Shown piece by piece: positions 52,042 through 62,090 of a stretch of 64,000 nucleotides of DNA. Both the position numbers and the translations under genes were made by a program. The DNA comes from Gammaproteobacteria bacterium. Lineage in GTDB: Bacteria > Pseudomonadota > Gammaproteobacteria > Steroidobacterales > Steroidobacteraceae. The stretch is from the NCBI GenBank assembly GCA_025357835.1, contig JANYLM010000130.1, positions 1 through 64,000 of the forward strand. Direction: 5' to 3'. Position 1 is the stretch's first letter, and each line of letters opens with the position of its first letter. Under the pieces are notes generated by a model. It was not told the DNA's origin and did not search any database. It saw nothing but the letters and a program-made list of their open reading frames with translations.

Positions 52042-53122
52042 GGCGGTTGCGATGGCCGGTTATCACGTCGCGCCCGGCGTCGGCGCCGCATTGAAGCAGT
52101 TCGTGCTGCCGGAAAAGCTCGGCTTCGGCCTCGTGGCCGCACCGCTCATGTTCTCGGCCGAATGGTCCGATGGTAACTGGGGGCGCGGCGAGCTGCTGCC
52201 TTACGGGCCGATCGAGATCCTGCCCGGCGCACGAGCGCTGCAGTACGCGGAACTGGTGTTCGAAGGATTGAAGGCTTACAAGGTGGGCGAGGCGGGCCCG
52301 AACTTGTTTCGCCCACGCGAAAACTGGCAGCGCCTGGCGCGCTCCGCGCAGCGGCTGTCCATGCCCGCGGTATCGGAATCGGTGTTCTTCCAGGCCATCG
52401 AGGTGATGGTGGGGGCCTGCCACCGCCTCATACCGCGCGAGTCGGGGCGCTCCTTGTACCTGCGTCCCTTCCTATTTGGCACCGAGGCGGGGTACTTGCT
52501 GCGCAATTCCACCACCTTTCGCTTCATGGTCATCGCCAACCCGGTGGAGATCTATTCTTCGGGGCCGATGCGCGTGGCGATCGAGCGTGATGACGTCCGG
52601 GCCGCCGTTGGCGGTGTCGGCACCGCTAAGGCGTCAGCGAATTACGCGGCCTCGCTGCGCGCGTCGAACGCCGCGGTGGCGCGCGGGCTCACCGTGGCTC
52701 TGTGGCTCGACGCCCGAGAGCAGCGCTTCATTCAGGAACTTTCCGGCATGAATCTGTTTGCCGTCATCGGCGGCGAATTGCACACGCCGGCGCTGGATGG
52801 TGCCATTCTGCCCGGAATCACGCGGGACTCACTGATAACCCTCGCTCAGCATCTTGGATTTAAGGTGCATGAACGGCCCTTGGCGATCGATGATTTGCTG
52901 GCGCAGATCGTGAGCGGTGAATGCACCGAGGTTTTCGCCTGCGGCACCGCCGCCATCCTAAGCCCCATCGGCCTGCTGACCGATCGCGATCGGCGCGAGT
53001 ATGTTCCCGTGCAAATCGATTCAGCCGCGGCGCAATTGCGGGAAGCCCTGCTCGCCATTCAAGAGAGGCGAGCGCCCGATCCGTTCGGGTGGACGCGCGA
53101 TGTGGCGCCGCTCACGTTGTGA
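52022..53122 (+). CDS. ilvE: Branched-chain amino acid aminotransferase (class IV)
   Basis: QYAELVFEGLKAYK, GGVGTAKASANYAASL, IQELSGMNLFAVIGG. Confidence 0.9.
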   Translation: MPTSVAEAVAMAGYHVAPGVGAALKQFVLPEKLGFGLVAAPLMFSAEWSDGNWGRGELLPYGPIEILPGARALQYAELVFEGLKAYKVGEAGPNLFRPRENWQRLARSAQRLSMPAVSESVFFQAIEVMVGACHRLIPRESGRSLYLRPFLFGTEAGYLLRNSTTFRFMVIANPVEIYSSGPMRVAIERDDVRAAVGGVGTAKASANYAASLRASNAAVARGLTVALWLDAREQRFIQELSGMNLFAVIGGELHTPALDGAILPGITRDSLITLAQHLGFKVHERPLAIDDLLAQIVSGECTEVFACGTAAILSPIGLLTDRDRREYVPVQIDSAAAQLREALLAIQERRAPDPFGWTRDVAPLTL

Positions 53123-53137
53123 ATCAGCGGGTTGCCC

Positions 53138-54400
53138 TCAGTGGATCTGAGGGCGCCTTACGATTTTGCCGTTCTTCATGACGAAATCGATCTTGCGCAG
53201 GTTTTCGATGTCATTGAGCGGGTCTGCGGGCATGGCGACCAGGTCCGCACTCAAGCCCGCGCCTATGCTGCCTCGCTGCTTATTTACCCGTAGAAGTTCC
53301 GCGGCATTGCTGGTCATGGCGCGCAGAATTTCGATGGGTGGAACCCCGGCCACCCGCCACACGGCGAGGTAGTCGAACATCAGATCCGCTCGCGTACGCC
53401 CGGGCATGTCGATGACGGTATCGGTGCCGAAGGCCATGCGCACTCCGATTCGGTGCGCGCGCGTGAGCCGGTCGATGATCTTGGGCGCGAGCACGGCGGG
53501 CTCGGGCAGAATTCCCCCAGAGGTGCCGACGATGTCCAGGTGCGCACGTGGAAAATCGGTGCCGACCAGAAAGATACCCTTGTCCTTCATGCGCTTGAGT
53601 TGCGCATCGGTGAGGTCGAAGCCATGTTCGATGGAATCCACCCCAGCTTCGATGGCGTTCTCGAGCGCATCGCCGGCGTACACATGGACCGCCACCGGAA
53701 TGCCTGCGCGGTGAGCCTCATCGACCGCAGCGCGTAACTCTTCAATTGAATAGTGGTAGGGATTGTTGTCGGCCACCAGCTTGATGACGCCGGCTCCGTA
53801 GTAAATATTGGTGCGCACCGCCTTGCGTATTTCGGCGGGACTATCGGCGTCGATGTACTCGAATTGCCAAAATGGACCCTGCCGCGGCGGAATGTCGCGC
53901 GATTGGCCGCCGAAGGGCGCGATGATTTTGCCGGAATCGATGATGGTGGGACCGTCGAACCACCCCGAGTCGATGGCGCGGCGCACATCGCTCATGGCCC
54001 ATTCGGCGCTGTTGCCCACATCGCGCAGGGTGGTGAATCCCGCCTGCAGCACCGAGGCGGCATTGTGCAGGCCGCGCAAGCCGCGCAGGGTGGAACTCTG
54101 ATTCAAGTAAAAAGATTCGAACGGCGCGCCTCCGGCGATTTCGGTCAGGGTCATGTGACTATGCGCGTCGATGAGGCCGGGGCTGACCCACTCATGCGAT
54201 AAATCGATGACCTCGGCGCCGGCGGGAATCGCGACGCCGGCGCCGATGGCCTTGATCTTGCCGTTCTCCACCAGAATGACTTGGTCCTTGGCACTGCCGC
54301 CGTGCGCCGGGTCGACCACCGTCCCGGCGCGAATCGCCACCACTTGCGCGAACGACGGCGAGGTAAGCAGCAGAAGTAATGCGGCGCACAGCGTTTTCAT
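53138..54400 (-). CDS. Secreted amidohydrolase family protein
   Basis: VSPGLIDAHSHM, AVHVYAGDALENAIEAGVDSIEHG, FGTDTVIDMPG. Confidence 0.9.
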   Translation of the reverse strand: MKTLCAALLLLLTSPSFAQVVAIRAGTVVDPAHGGSAKDQVILVENGKIKAIGAGVAIPAGAEVIDLSHEWVSPGLIDAHSHMTLTEIAGGAPFESFYLNQSSTLRGLRGLHNAASVLQAGFTTLRDVGNSAEWAMSDVRRAIDSGWFDGPTIIDSGKIIAPFGGQSRDIPPRQGPFWQFEYIDADSPAEIRKAVRTNIYYGAGVIKLVADNNPYHYSIEELRAAVDEAHRAGIPVAVHVYAGDALENAIEAGVDSIEHGFDLTDAQLKRMKDKGIFLVGTDFPRAHLDIVGTSGGILPEPAVLAPKIIDRLTRAHRIGVRMAFGTDTVIDMPGRTRADLMFDYLAVWRVAGVPPIEILRAMTSNAAELLRVNKQRGSIGAGLSADLVAMPADPLNDIENLRKIDFVMKNGKIVRRPQIH

Positions 54401-54403
54401 GGG

Positions 54404-56770
54404 CTAAAACTTGTAGCTGAGGTGCACCTTGAACCATCGCGGCATGCCCGGATAGGACTGAGCCAGGTTGTTCACGCCGTTATTGTCGAAGCCCATGGTG
54501 GCGTAATGCTTGTCCGTCAGGTTCTCGAGCGATGCGCCCACCTGGATCTTTCCGCTCTGTGTGAGATAGTTCAGGCGCGCATTCGCAAGTCCATAGGAAC
54601 CCTGGCGAATATCCGGGATGTCAGCGACGCCGAACCAGAAGCTGCTCAGGTAATTGCCGTCGACTTGAGCGGACATGTGCCCGCCGAATGCCGGCCAGGT
54701 ATAGCGAGCCATGGCATTGCCGCTCCAACGCGGGGCGTTGCTCGGAATGTAGTCGCCGGGAACGCCGGTGCCGCGTGCATCGATGTTGGTGATGATGGAG
54801 TCCACATAGGCGGCGCCTAGTCCCAGGCGCAGGCTCTCGGTGGGCGCGTACTCGATTTCAAACTCTGCGCCCTTGTTCTTCGCGGGTGCATTGCGGATCA
54901 GCTGGGCCACCGCAAATAGATAGGTCAATACCTGGTTGTCCTTGTAATCGTAGTAGTAGGCCGCGGCGTTGAAGCGCAGCTTATGTTCCAGCCACTCGGA
55001 TTTGACGCCCAATTCGAAGGCATTCAGCTCTTCGGGCTTGATTTCCAAGGCGTTGAGCAGCGCCGGCGTGCTGATGGTATTGGGGAATAGCGGCGCGTTG
55101 AAGCCGCCGCCCTTAACCCCGCGGTTGTAGCTCAGGTAGGCGAGTAGGTCGCGCGTGAAGTGCAGGTCCATTTCGGCTTTGCCGCTGTACAGATTGCTCT
55201 TCAAGGCGTTGCTGTAGTTGTACAGCGCCATCCCCGGAACCGGAGTCAGTTGCACCACTTGATTGCCGACATTGTTCTGCGGGAACAGCTCCAGCGGGTA
55301 CCAATTGAAGTTGTAGTCCTTTTTGTCGTAGGTATAGCGTCCCCCCAGGGTGAATCCCACCAGGTCGGTCATGCGATATTCGGCCTGCGCAAAAACGGCT
55401 TCGGACTTGGTCACCAGGCTGTAGGGAACCCGGGTCTGAGGAATGCCGCCGTCGGTTCCCGGCACGCTCGGGAAAGGCCAGCCGCCGCTGGGATTGGTCG
55501 GCGTGATGAACTCATTTGCAAAGAAGTTGAAATTTCCGTCCCAACCCTCGTAGTAGTTGCCATCGATGCGCAGCGCATAGGCACCGGCGGTCCAATTGAG
55601 CTTGTCATCGCCGCCGTTGAGGCGCAGTTCGCCGGACTCTTGGTTGACGTTGCTGCCGTTGAAGAACTGGAACCAGGTTTGCGGCGTGGTGTCCGAGTCC
55701 TCGGCATAGTTCTTGGTCAGCTTCTGATAATCGCCGATGGCGGTCAGCCTCGCAAAGCCCAAGTCCTGGGTGTATTTGGCTGTGAAGCCGCTGGTAGAGA
55801 TTCTCGCATATCCCTGAAAGTTGCCGTAAGTGGAGAAGGCGCCCGACCCGGGGTAGCCGGTGCACGGCGTGGCATTCGTGCCGTTGGTGCACGGTCCATG
55901 GTTGCCGGGGCCGTAGCCGATGTCGCCGCCGGCCGGCAGGAAGGTGTCGATGCCGTTGCCTATCGAGTGCGTCGTACGGGATTCCCATGCACCCGCAGTG
56001 ACGTCCTCCTTCGAGACGCGCGCAATGAACAGCAGGTCGGACTTGTCGCCAAGCTTGAACAGCAGCTGGCCGCGCAGGGCCCAGTCGTTGCCGTTTTCGG
56101 AATTCTGGCCGCCGGCGGCTCCGAAGTGCGTGAATAGTGGATCGTAGTGATTGCTTTCGAAAGCGATGCGGCCATCGACGCCGTCCCATAGCCGGCCGCT
56201 GACCGCGCCTTCCACACGAAACAAATTGTGCTGGCCGGTCGTGACGTCGACGTAACCCTCATATTCATCGGTGGGCCGGCGCGAGACGAACTGCGCCAAG
56301 CCACTGGTAGCGTTGCGTCCGAACAGCGTGCCTTGCGGACCCCGCAGTACTTCGACTCGGTCGATATCGAAGAGGGAGAAGGCCAATCCCGCCATTTGAC
56401 TCACGTAAACATCGTCAACGTAAATGGCGGCGGGGCTCTCCTGGTGATCGGCGAAGTCATTTTGCGTGATGCCGCGAATCGACAAGGTAAAGGAGGAGGG
56501 GCCGTTCGGTTGCGTCAGCACCACGGCGGGCATGGACTTGGTGATGTCCGTCGCAGTGACGGCACCGAGCGCGATCAGGTCGGCTCCGGTGATCGCCGAC
56601 AGCGAGATGCCGACGTCCTGCGAGTTCTGCTCGCGTTTCTGGGCGGTGACCACGATTTCCTCGAGGGCCCCGGAAGAAGTAGATGCCGTCTGGGCATTTG
56701 CGTTAAGTGTGGTCGCGACTAAAGCAGCGGCAAAGGCAATGCGTTTAGCGCTGGTGAGTATGCTCAACAT
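54404..56770 (-). CDS. TonB-dependent receptor
   Basis: LEEIVVTAQKREQNSQDVGISLSAITGADL plug; C-terminal beta-barrel ending WFKVHLSYKF. Confidence 0.95.
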   Translation of the reverse strand: MLSILTSAKRIAFAAALVATTLNANAQTASTSSGALEEIVVTAQKREQNSQDVGISLSAITGADLIALGAVTATDITKSMPAVVLTQPNGPSSFTLSIRGITQNDFADHQESPAAIYVDDVYVSQMAGLAFSLFDIDRVEVLRGPQGTLFGRNATSGLAQFVSRRPTDEYEGYVDVTTGQHNLFRVEGAVSGRLWDGVDGRIAFESNHYDPLFTHFGAAGGQNSENGNDWALRGQLLFKLGDKSDLLFIARVSKEDVTAGAWESRTTHSIGNGIDTFLPAGGDIGYGPGNHGPCTNGTNATPCTGYPGSGAFSTYGNFQGYARISTSGFTAKYTQDLGFARLTAIGDYQKLTKNYAEDSDTTPQTWFQFFNGSNVNQESGELRLNGGDDKLNWTAGAYALRIDGNYYEGWDGNFNFFANEFITPTNPSGGWPFPSVPGTDGGIPQTRVPYSLVTKSEAVFAQAEYRMTDLVGFTLGGRYTYDKKDYNFNWYPLELFPQNNVGNQVVQLTPVPGMALYNYSNALKSNLYSGKAEMDLHFTRDLLAYLSYNRGVKGGGFNAPLFPNTISTPALLNALEIKPEELNAFELGVKSEWLEHKLRFNAAAYYYDYKDNQVLTYLFAVAQLIRNAPAKNKGAEFEIEYAPTESLRLGLGAAYVDSIITNIDARGTGVPGDYIPSNAPRWSGNAMARYTWPAFGGHMSAQVDGNYLSSFWFGVADIPDIRQGSYGLANARLNYLTQSGKIQVGASLENLTDKHYATMGFDNNGVNNLAQSYPGMPRWFKVHLSYKF

Positions 56771-56997
56771 GGAATCCCCTCAAATTAGTGGACCGAATCG
56801 AAACCACTGAGACGCAAATGCAAGTGCATTCGAGTCAACGCACGCGATTTGCAGTGGATATATGCACAATAGACAATGAACGGCCGTCAAGCAATCTATT
56901 CCAGCCGTTGCGGCTAATAAGCTACAACTTGATGATATATACATAGAACAATGCGGCATCGCCAGATGCATAAGACCAACCCCACAAGGAGACACTC

Positions 56998-58641
56998 GTG
57001 AGCACGACTCGTCGAGACATGATCAAGACTCTGGCGGCATTGCCGCTGGTTCGCCTCAGCCGCGCAGAGCCCGATGCAATCCTTTACAACGGGTTGGTTA
57101 ACACGGTGCAGCCGGCGAACCCGGAGGTCACCGCGGTAGCGATTAGCGAGGGCCGGATCCTGGCTGTCGGCGCGGACCGGGAAGTGCTGGCGCTGGCGGG
57201 AAAGAACACGCGGCGCGTCGATCTGGCGCGCCGGCGGGTTCTGCCGGGTTTCAATGATGCGCATGCGCATCCCTGGCTGGGTGGAATAGGGCAGCTCAAG
57301 AACGTGGCCTGCGACAAGACTACTATCGAGGAGATTCTGGCGGCGCTGCGGGTGCGCGCAGCTGAAACGCCGCCGGGGCGCTGGGTGCAGGGCTATCTCT
57401 ATGATGATGGCAAGACGCCGCGTCCGTTGACGCGCGCCGATCTTGACGCCGCGGTTCCTGACCATCCGGTGATAGTCGCTCACCGCGGCGGCCACACCGC
57501 CTACGCGAACTCGCTCGCATTGAATCTGGCCGGCGCTACCGCGACCACGCCGGACCCTCCCGGGGGCCGTTTCGAGCATAGCCAAGACGGACAGTTGAAC
57601 GGCCGGGTTGCGGACAAGGCCATGCAGGCGGTACTCGACAAAATCCCGGACGAATTGACTCGCGACGATCACCGGCGCAGCGTCGCTCTCATCTCCAAGC
57701 TGTATGCGAGTTTCGGCGTGACTTCGGCCTGCGAGGCGCTTGCGACCCCCGATGCCTTACAGGGATACCAGGACGCACGGGACTCGGGTGAGCTCCTGTT
57801 TCGCGCGTACTGCCACATGGATGTTGCGTATTTGGATCGCTACATCGCGGCGGGATTGCACACGGGGTTCGGCGATTCCATGGTCCGCATCGGCGGAATC
57901 AAACAGTTTGCCGATGGCTCCATTTCCGAGCGGACCGCGTGGTTGGCCGAGCCCTATTTCGGAATGCCGAACTATTTCGGCGTCGAAAGCGGCACTCGGG
58001 AAAGTCTGTATGCGAACTCACGCAAGGCGTGGCTGGCCGGATTTCAGCTCGCGACGCACGCCAACGGTGAACGCGCCATCGATCGTGTGCTGGGTGTGTA
58101 CGAGCAGCTACAGAAAGAATCGCCGCGCCGGGACCCACGCTTTCGGTTGGAGCACTGCACGGTGGTGACGCCGCAGCTCATCGAGCGGATGCGCGCCGTG
58201 GGCGCAATTCCGATTCCCTTCGCGGGCTATGTAAATTTCCACGGCGATGTCATGCACTTCTATGGCGACGAGCGTACCAACCGCATGTTCGCGTACCGCT
58301 CCTTCATCGATGCGGGTTTGCGCCCGCCGACGGCCTCGGACTATACCGCCAGCCCGCCGTCGCCCATGCTCTGGATGTACTCCATGACGACGCGGCGGGA
58401 CCCGACCGGCCACGTCTGGGGCGCAGCACAACGCATCACTTTGCCCGAGGCAGTACGATCAGCGACCCTCGACGGCGCCTATGCCTCCTTCGAAGAGCAC
58501 GACAAGGGCACCCTCGAACCCGGGAAACTGGCAGATCTCGTGGTTCTCAAAGACGATCCATTCACCGCACCCGCGGAACACTGGCTGGACATCAAGGTCG
58601 AGCGAACCATGCTCGGCGGGAAATGGGTGTACGAGTCGTGA
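56998..58641 (+). CDS. Amidohydrolase, YtcJ/exoenzyme-like
   Basis: VLPGFNDAHAHPWLGG, LATHANGERAIDRVLGVYE, GTLEPGKLADLVVL. Confidence 0.9.
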   Translation: MSTTRRDMIKTLAALPLVRLSRAEPDAILYNGLVNTVQPANPEVTAVAISEGRILAVGADREVLALAGKNTRRVDLARRRVLPGFNDAHAHPWLGGIGQLKNVACDKTTIEEILAALRVRAAETPPGRWVQGYLYDDGKTPRPLTRADLDAAVPDHPVIVAHRGGHTAYANSLALNLAGATATTPDPPGGRFEHSQDGQLNGRVADKAMQAVLDKIPDELTRDDHRRSVALISKLYASFGVTSACEALATPDALQGYQDARDSGELLFRAYCHMDVAYLDRYIAAGLHTGFGDSMVRIGGIKQFADGSISERTAWLAEPYFGMPNYFGVESGTRESLYANSRKAWLAGFQLATHANGERAIDRVLGVYEQLQKESPRRDPRFRLEHCTVVTPQLIERMRAVGAIPIPFAGYVNFHGDVMHFYGDERTNRMFAYRSFIDAGLRPPTASDYTASPPSPMLWMYSMTTRRDPTGHVWGAAQRITLPEAVRSATLDGAYASFEEHDKGTLEPGKLADLVVLKDDPFTAPAEHWLDIKVERTMLGGKWVYES

Positions 58642-58826
58642 ACGAGCGCGGCTGGCGAAGCGTTGGCTGCGGCAAATGCCGTGCCGGCGTTGCGCGCAAG
58701 ACGGCGGCGGAGCCGTAGGCAGCGCCGCCTCTCCCATTCGCTACAACCAAATCGGATACCCGGTCAAACCTGGTTTTTCGCCCAGGTTCCGTTTTCCGAG
58801 GAAGGCGCATAGAATCGTCACCTGCA

Positions 58827-58900
58827 GCGGGCGTCGTATAATGGTAATACCCAAGCTTCCCAAGCTTGAGCCGTGGGTTCGATTCCCATCGCCCGCTCCA
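58827..58900 (+). tRNA. tRNA-Gly(CCC)
   Basis: GCGGGCG...CGCCCGC acceptor stem, CAAGC-TTCCCAA-GCTTG anticodon arm, TTCGATT T-loop, encoded CCA. Confidence 0.95.
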
Positions 58901-58932
58901 CTCTGCAGCCAACGCCGGCCAATGCCAGCCAA

Positions 58933-59334
58933 CTAGACTTTGACGACTTTCAGGATGCGTTTCAGTGCGCCAAAGTCGGATGGATTGCGCGTGTAGAGTG
59001 GCAGTCCATTGGCCGCAGCCGTCGAGGCTATGAGCAAGTCTGCGAGGCGCGCCCTGCTGGACTGTCCGGCAGCCCGCGCGGCCGCAAAGACCCTTCCGTA
59101 CATCCGCGCCGAATCCGCATCGAAAGGCAGTGGATCCCATGTAGCGGTCGCCCACTGCAAGCGATCCTGGCGCCGGGCACGCTCATCTGAATTTTCGGTG
59201 GCATGAGGGCCCGACGCGAGTTCGGCCAACGTAACCGAGGTGATCGCCGATTCATCCGGAAGTCGCTCGGCGGCAATGATGTCATGATCGATCAGAACCG
59301 ATGTGTCAAGAACACCGCGACTTGCTTCAGCCAT
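58933..59334 (-). CDS. VapC-family PIN-domain toxin
   Basis: GVLDTSVLIDHD, VTLAELASG, RLADLLIASTAAANGLPLYTRNPSDF. Confidence 0.9.
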   Translation of the reverse strand: MAEASRGVLDTSVLIDHDIIAAERLPDESAITSVTLAELASGPHATENSDERARRQDRLQWATATWDPLPFDADSARMYGRVFAAARAAGQSSRARLADLLIASTAAANGLPLYTRNPSDFGALKRILKVVKV

Positions 59335-59578
59335 AAGTGTGGGGGTTAACTACGGCATCGAGATCTGCACGGAATTGCGCGGCGTCGATCCGTGCCGCGT
59401 TTCCCGACGCATCCGCGATGGTCGCGCGCGGCACGAAGCGACGTCGTTTGATCGGCCGCAACTCCCCGACGGGCGTGCCGTTTCGGCTCACGATGACAGT
59501 TCGCCCGGCCTCCACCTCACGGAGCACTGCGCCGGACTCATTGCGAAGTTCTCGCTGAGTGATGGTACGGATTTTCAT
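59327..59578 (-). CDS. Phd/YefM-type antitoxin
   Basis: MKIRTITQRELRNESGAVLREVEAGRTVIVSRNGTPVGELRPI; overlaps toxin start. Confidence 0.92.
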   Translation of the reverse strand: MKIRTITQRELRNESGAVLREVEAGRTVIVSRNGTPVGELRPIKRRRFVPRATIADASGNAARIDAAQFRADLDAVVNPHTYG

Positions 59579-59756
59579 GGATCGAAGCGTAGCACAGCGT
59601 AGCATTTCGTAGCAAGAGCGCCGATTGCGGGCCGCACCAGGATTTCCCGATCTATCATCAACGCGCAAGACGCCGACGCCCCCATAATGGATAACGGACA
59701 TTGCCGCATCCTCAGTGGGATACCCGAGTAACAATATCTTCGCCATCGGGTGGTCA

Positions 59757-61001
59757 ATGAGATACCGGTACCGAGTCGGTGTGTTGCTGTTCCTGTTTGC
59801 GATCATCACGTATGTAGATCGCGTTTGTATTTCCGTTGCAGGGCCTCGCATCCAGGATTTCTTGCATATCGGTCCCCGTGAATGGGGATGGGTCGTGGGT
59901 GCCTTCGCCATTGCTTATGCTGTCTTCGAATTTCCGGGTGGTTGGATGGCCGATCGATTCGGACCGCGGCTTGTCCTCACCCGAATCGTTTTGTGGTGGT
60001 CCCTATTTACCGCGCTCACGGGCGCCGTTTCAAGCCTTCCGCTTCTGCTGGTGACAAGGTTTGCATTTGGTGCAGGGGAGGCCGGTGCTTTCCCAAACGC
60101 AGCGGCCAGTATTGCTGCGTGGTTCCCGGCGAGCGAGCGTGGGCGAATGTTCGGCATTCTTTCCATGGCGATGCAGATGGGAGGTGCGCTGAGCCCACTG
60201 CTTGTCCTGCCCATCCAGGCGCGCTACGGATGGCGGGCCTCGTTCTATATCTTTGCTCTCGTCGGCGTCGCATGGGCGGCAGTATGGTTCGTCTTATTCC
60301 GGAATACTCCCGGAGAAAGGGCCGGTGTCACATCGGCAGAACTGAGAGAGATTGGTACGGCCGACCGTTCCGGACATGGGATCCGATGGGGAATTGCCGC
60401 CCGCACGGGAAACTTTTGGGCCATCCTTTTAATGGCCTTGAGTTTTGGTTACGGAAACTACTTCTTCGTCGCCTGGCTGCCGACGTATTTAGTGAAAGCG
60501 CGTGACTTCAGTGAAGGAGACCTACTGCTCTCGGCGTTGCCATTTGTCTTTGGTGCGTGCGCTAATGTGGCGAGCGGCATTACGAGCGACGCGCTTCTTG
60601 CGCGGCGGGGTTTGAAAGCCGCCAGGCGCTGGGTGGGAATAACTGGCCTTGGCAGCGGGGCACTATTTGCGCTGCTTGCCACGCTCACACACTCCAAGCT
60701 TGCCACACTGTTGCTGCTTTGCCTAAGCTTCGCCGGTATTTGCTTCAATCAGTCGATAACTTTTCCCGTCTGCATCGATGTCGCCAGGAAAGCGCCCGGG
60801 TCAATGGCGGGAGCCTTGAATACTGCAGCATATGTGGGCGGGTCTCTGTCTGGCGTTCTGTTTGGCTATATCGTAAACGTCTCCGGCAGCTATGACCGCC
60901 CACTAATCTTAATGGCGGTTGTGCTTGGATTCGGCGCGCTGATGTGGCTTAGGATCGATCCGACGCGGCAGTTGATCCCGGAAACGACGCTGCAAGCGTG
61001 A
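59757..61001 (+). CDS. MFS transporter, anion:cation symporter-like
   Basis: ITYVDRVCISVAGPRIQDFL, GAGEAGAFPNAAASIAAWFPASERGRMFGI. Confidence 0.9.
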   Translation: MRYRYRVGVLLFLFAIITYVDRVCISVAGPRIQDFLHIGPREWGWVVGAFAIAYAVFEFPGGWMADRFGPRLVLTRIVLWWSLFTALTGAVSSLPLLLVTRFAFGAGEAGAFPNAAASIAAWFPASERGRMFGILSMAMQMGGALSPLLVLPIQARYGWRASFYIFALVGVAWAAVWFVLFRNTPGERAGVTSAELREIGTADRSGHGIRWGIAARTGNFWAILLMALSFGYGNYFFVAWLPTYLVKARDFSEGDLLLSALPFVFGACANVASGITSDALLARRGLKAARRWVGITGLGSGALFALLATLTHSKLATLLLLCLSFAGICFNQSITFPVCIDVARKAPGSMAGALNTAAYVGGSLSGVLFGYIVNVSGSYDRPLILMAVVLGFGALMWLRIDPTRQLIPETTLQA

Positions 61002-61290
61002 GTTGCAGGCACTCCCGCGCCGGAAATGCCGTGACGGGCGAACAACCGACAGTCGCCTCATCATGCCGCAAATTGCCAAGGGCTTCCCAGCGAATGCTCG
61101 ATTTGTGATTTCCGTATAGCTGCCCTTGACGAGCGTCCGGTCGGGGTCGAGAGGGAGAATTCACCAGTGATACCCGCAGCTCAAGAAAGCGCGGGAGGCG
61201 GCAGTAAACCAGAGGGTTGATCTCGCGGCCGAGAAGCGGACTGTCGCGACCCGCCGAACCAGGTTCCGGGAGGGTCCGCTCCCTAACAGT

Positions 61291-61647
61291 TCAGCGGGCG
61301 ATACCGAGACTCGATGCCACCGCGTTAAGTCGTTTATCGACGGACCATAGCCGGCAGCCCTCGATTGCTGCGGCGGCGAGCAGGTGAACGTCTACATAAC
61401 CGATGCCACGACCGTGGATCTCTCGCACACGGATGAAGTTCATGACCTCGTCGTGTTCAGCGACGTCTACCGAGCGCAGTTGTTGCAGCAGTTCGAGCGT
61501 TGCCTTGCGGTTCGAGAAGTTGCCGCAGGCGAGCTCACCCACGATGAAGGGATGCATTACAACCTCGCTGCGACGGAGACTCTGGCCAAGTTCGGGCAGG
61601 CCCTTGCGAAAGTGGTCAATCCAAACTGACGTGTCGGCGAGAATCAT
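61291..61647 (-). CDS. vapC: VapC-family PIN-domain toxin
   Basis: MILADTSVWIDHFRKG, GIGYVDVHLLAAAAIEGCRLWSVDKRL. Confidence 0.93.
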   Translation of the reverse strand: MILADTSVWIDHFRKGLPELGQSLRRSEVVMHPFIVGELACGNFSNRKATLELLQQLRSVDVAEHDEVMNFIRVREIHGRGIGYVDVHLLAAAAIEGCRLWSVDKRLNAVASSLGIAR

Positions 61648-61844
61648 GTCGCCTTTGCAGAGCGCCTTCTCGGCACCGATTCGAGTTGCGGCTGAGTGCC
61701 GCCAAGCTTGGCAAGCCGCAAGGCGCTTTCTCGCTCGATGAGCGCCTTCAGCCCTTCCCGTAGCACCGTCGAGCGATCAAGGCCTCCGCTGAGTTTCATC
61801 GCCCTGGCGAGCAAGTTATCGTCAAGTGTAACCGTGGTGCGCAT
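61644..61844 (-). CDS. vapB: VapB-type RHH antitoxin
   Basis: MRTTVTLDDNLLARAMKLSGGLDRSTVLREGLKALIERESALRLAKLGG. Confidence 0.92.
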   Translation of the reverse strand: MRTTVTLDDNLLARAMKLSGGLDRSTVLREGLKALIERESALRLAKLGGTQPQLESVPRRRSAKAT

Positions 61845-62040
61845 AGGGTCCTTCAATCACGTGCATGGATTATAGCACCATTTGATGCGTGAAAATGTGG
61901 CGGTAAAGTCGGTGAAACGCGCAAAAACAGCGCGGCCCAATCAGTGCCTCAATATCGTCGGTGGACTTCTACGCGCGAATTCATTCGTCTGCAGACCTAT
62001 AGTTTTTCAACAGAATCGGTCGGGCACGTTTGGCCGAGAA

Positions 62041-62076
62041 TAGCGACGTCGCGAGCACACAGTCGCGACGTCGCTA
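62041..62076. terminator. Perfect 14-bp inverted repeat, likely terminator or protein-binding site
   Basis: TAGCGACGTCGCGA-GCACACAG-TCGCGACGTCGCTA downstream of the 62091 gene. Confidence 0.55.
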
Positions 62077-62090
62077 AGTTACGACTGAGG

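Noticed and set aside
55160-56137. 325-aa plus-strand ORF opposite the TonB receptor
   Set aside because: Shadow ORF in a high-GC antisense frame; the minus-strand receptor has clear conserved motifs over the same region.
60949-61290. Possible coding remnant after the MFS gene
   Set aside because: No frame gives a recognisable protein; treated as intergenic.
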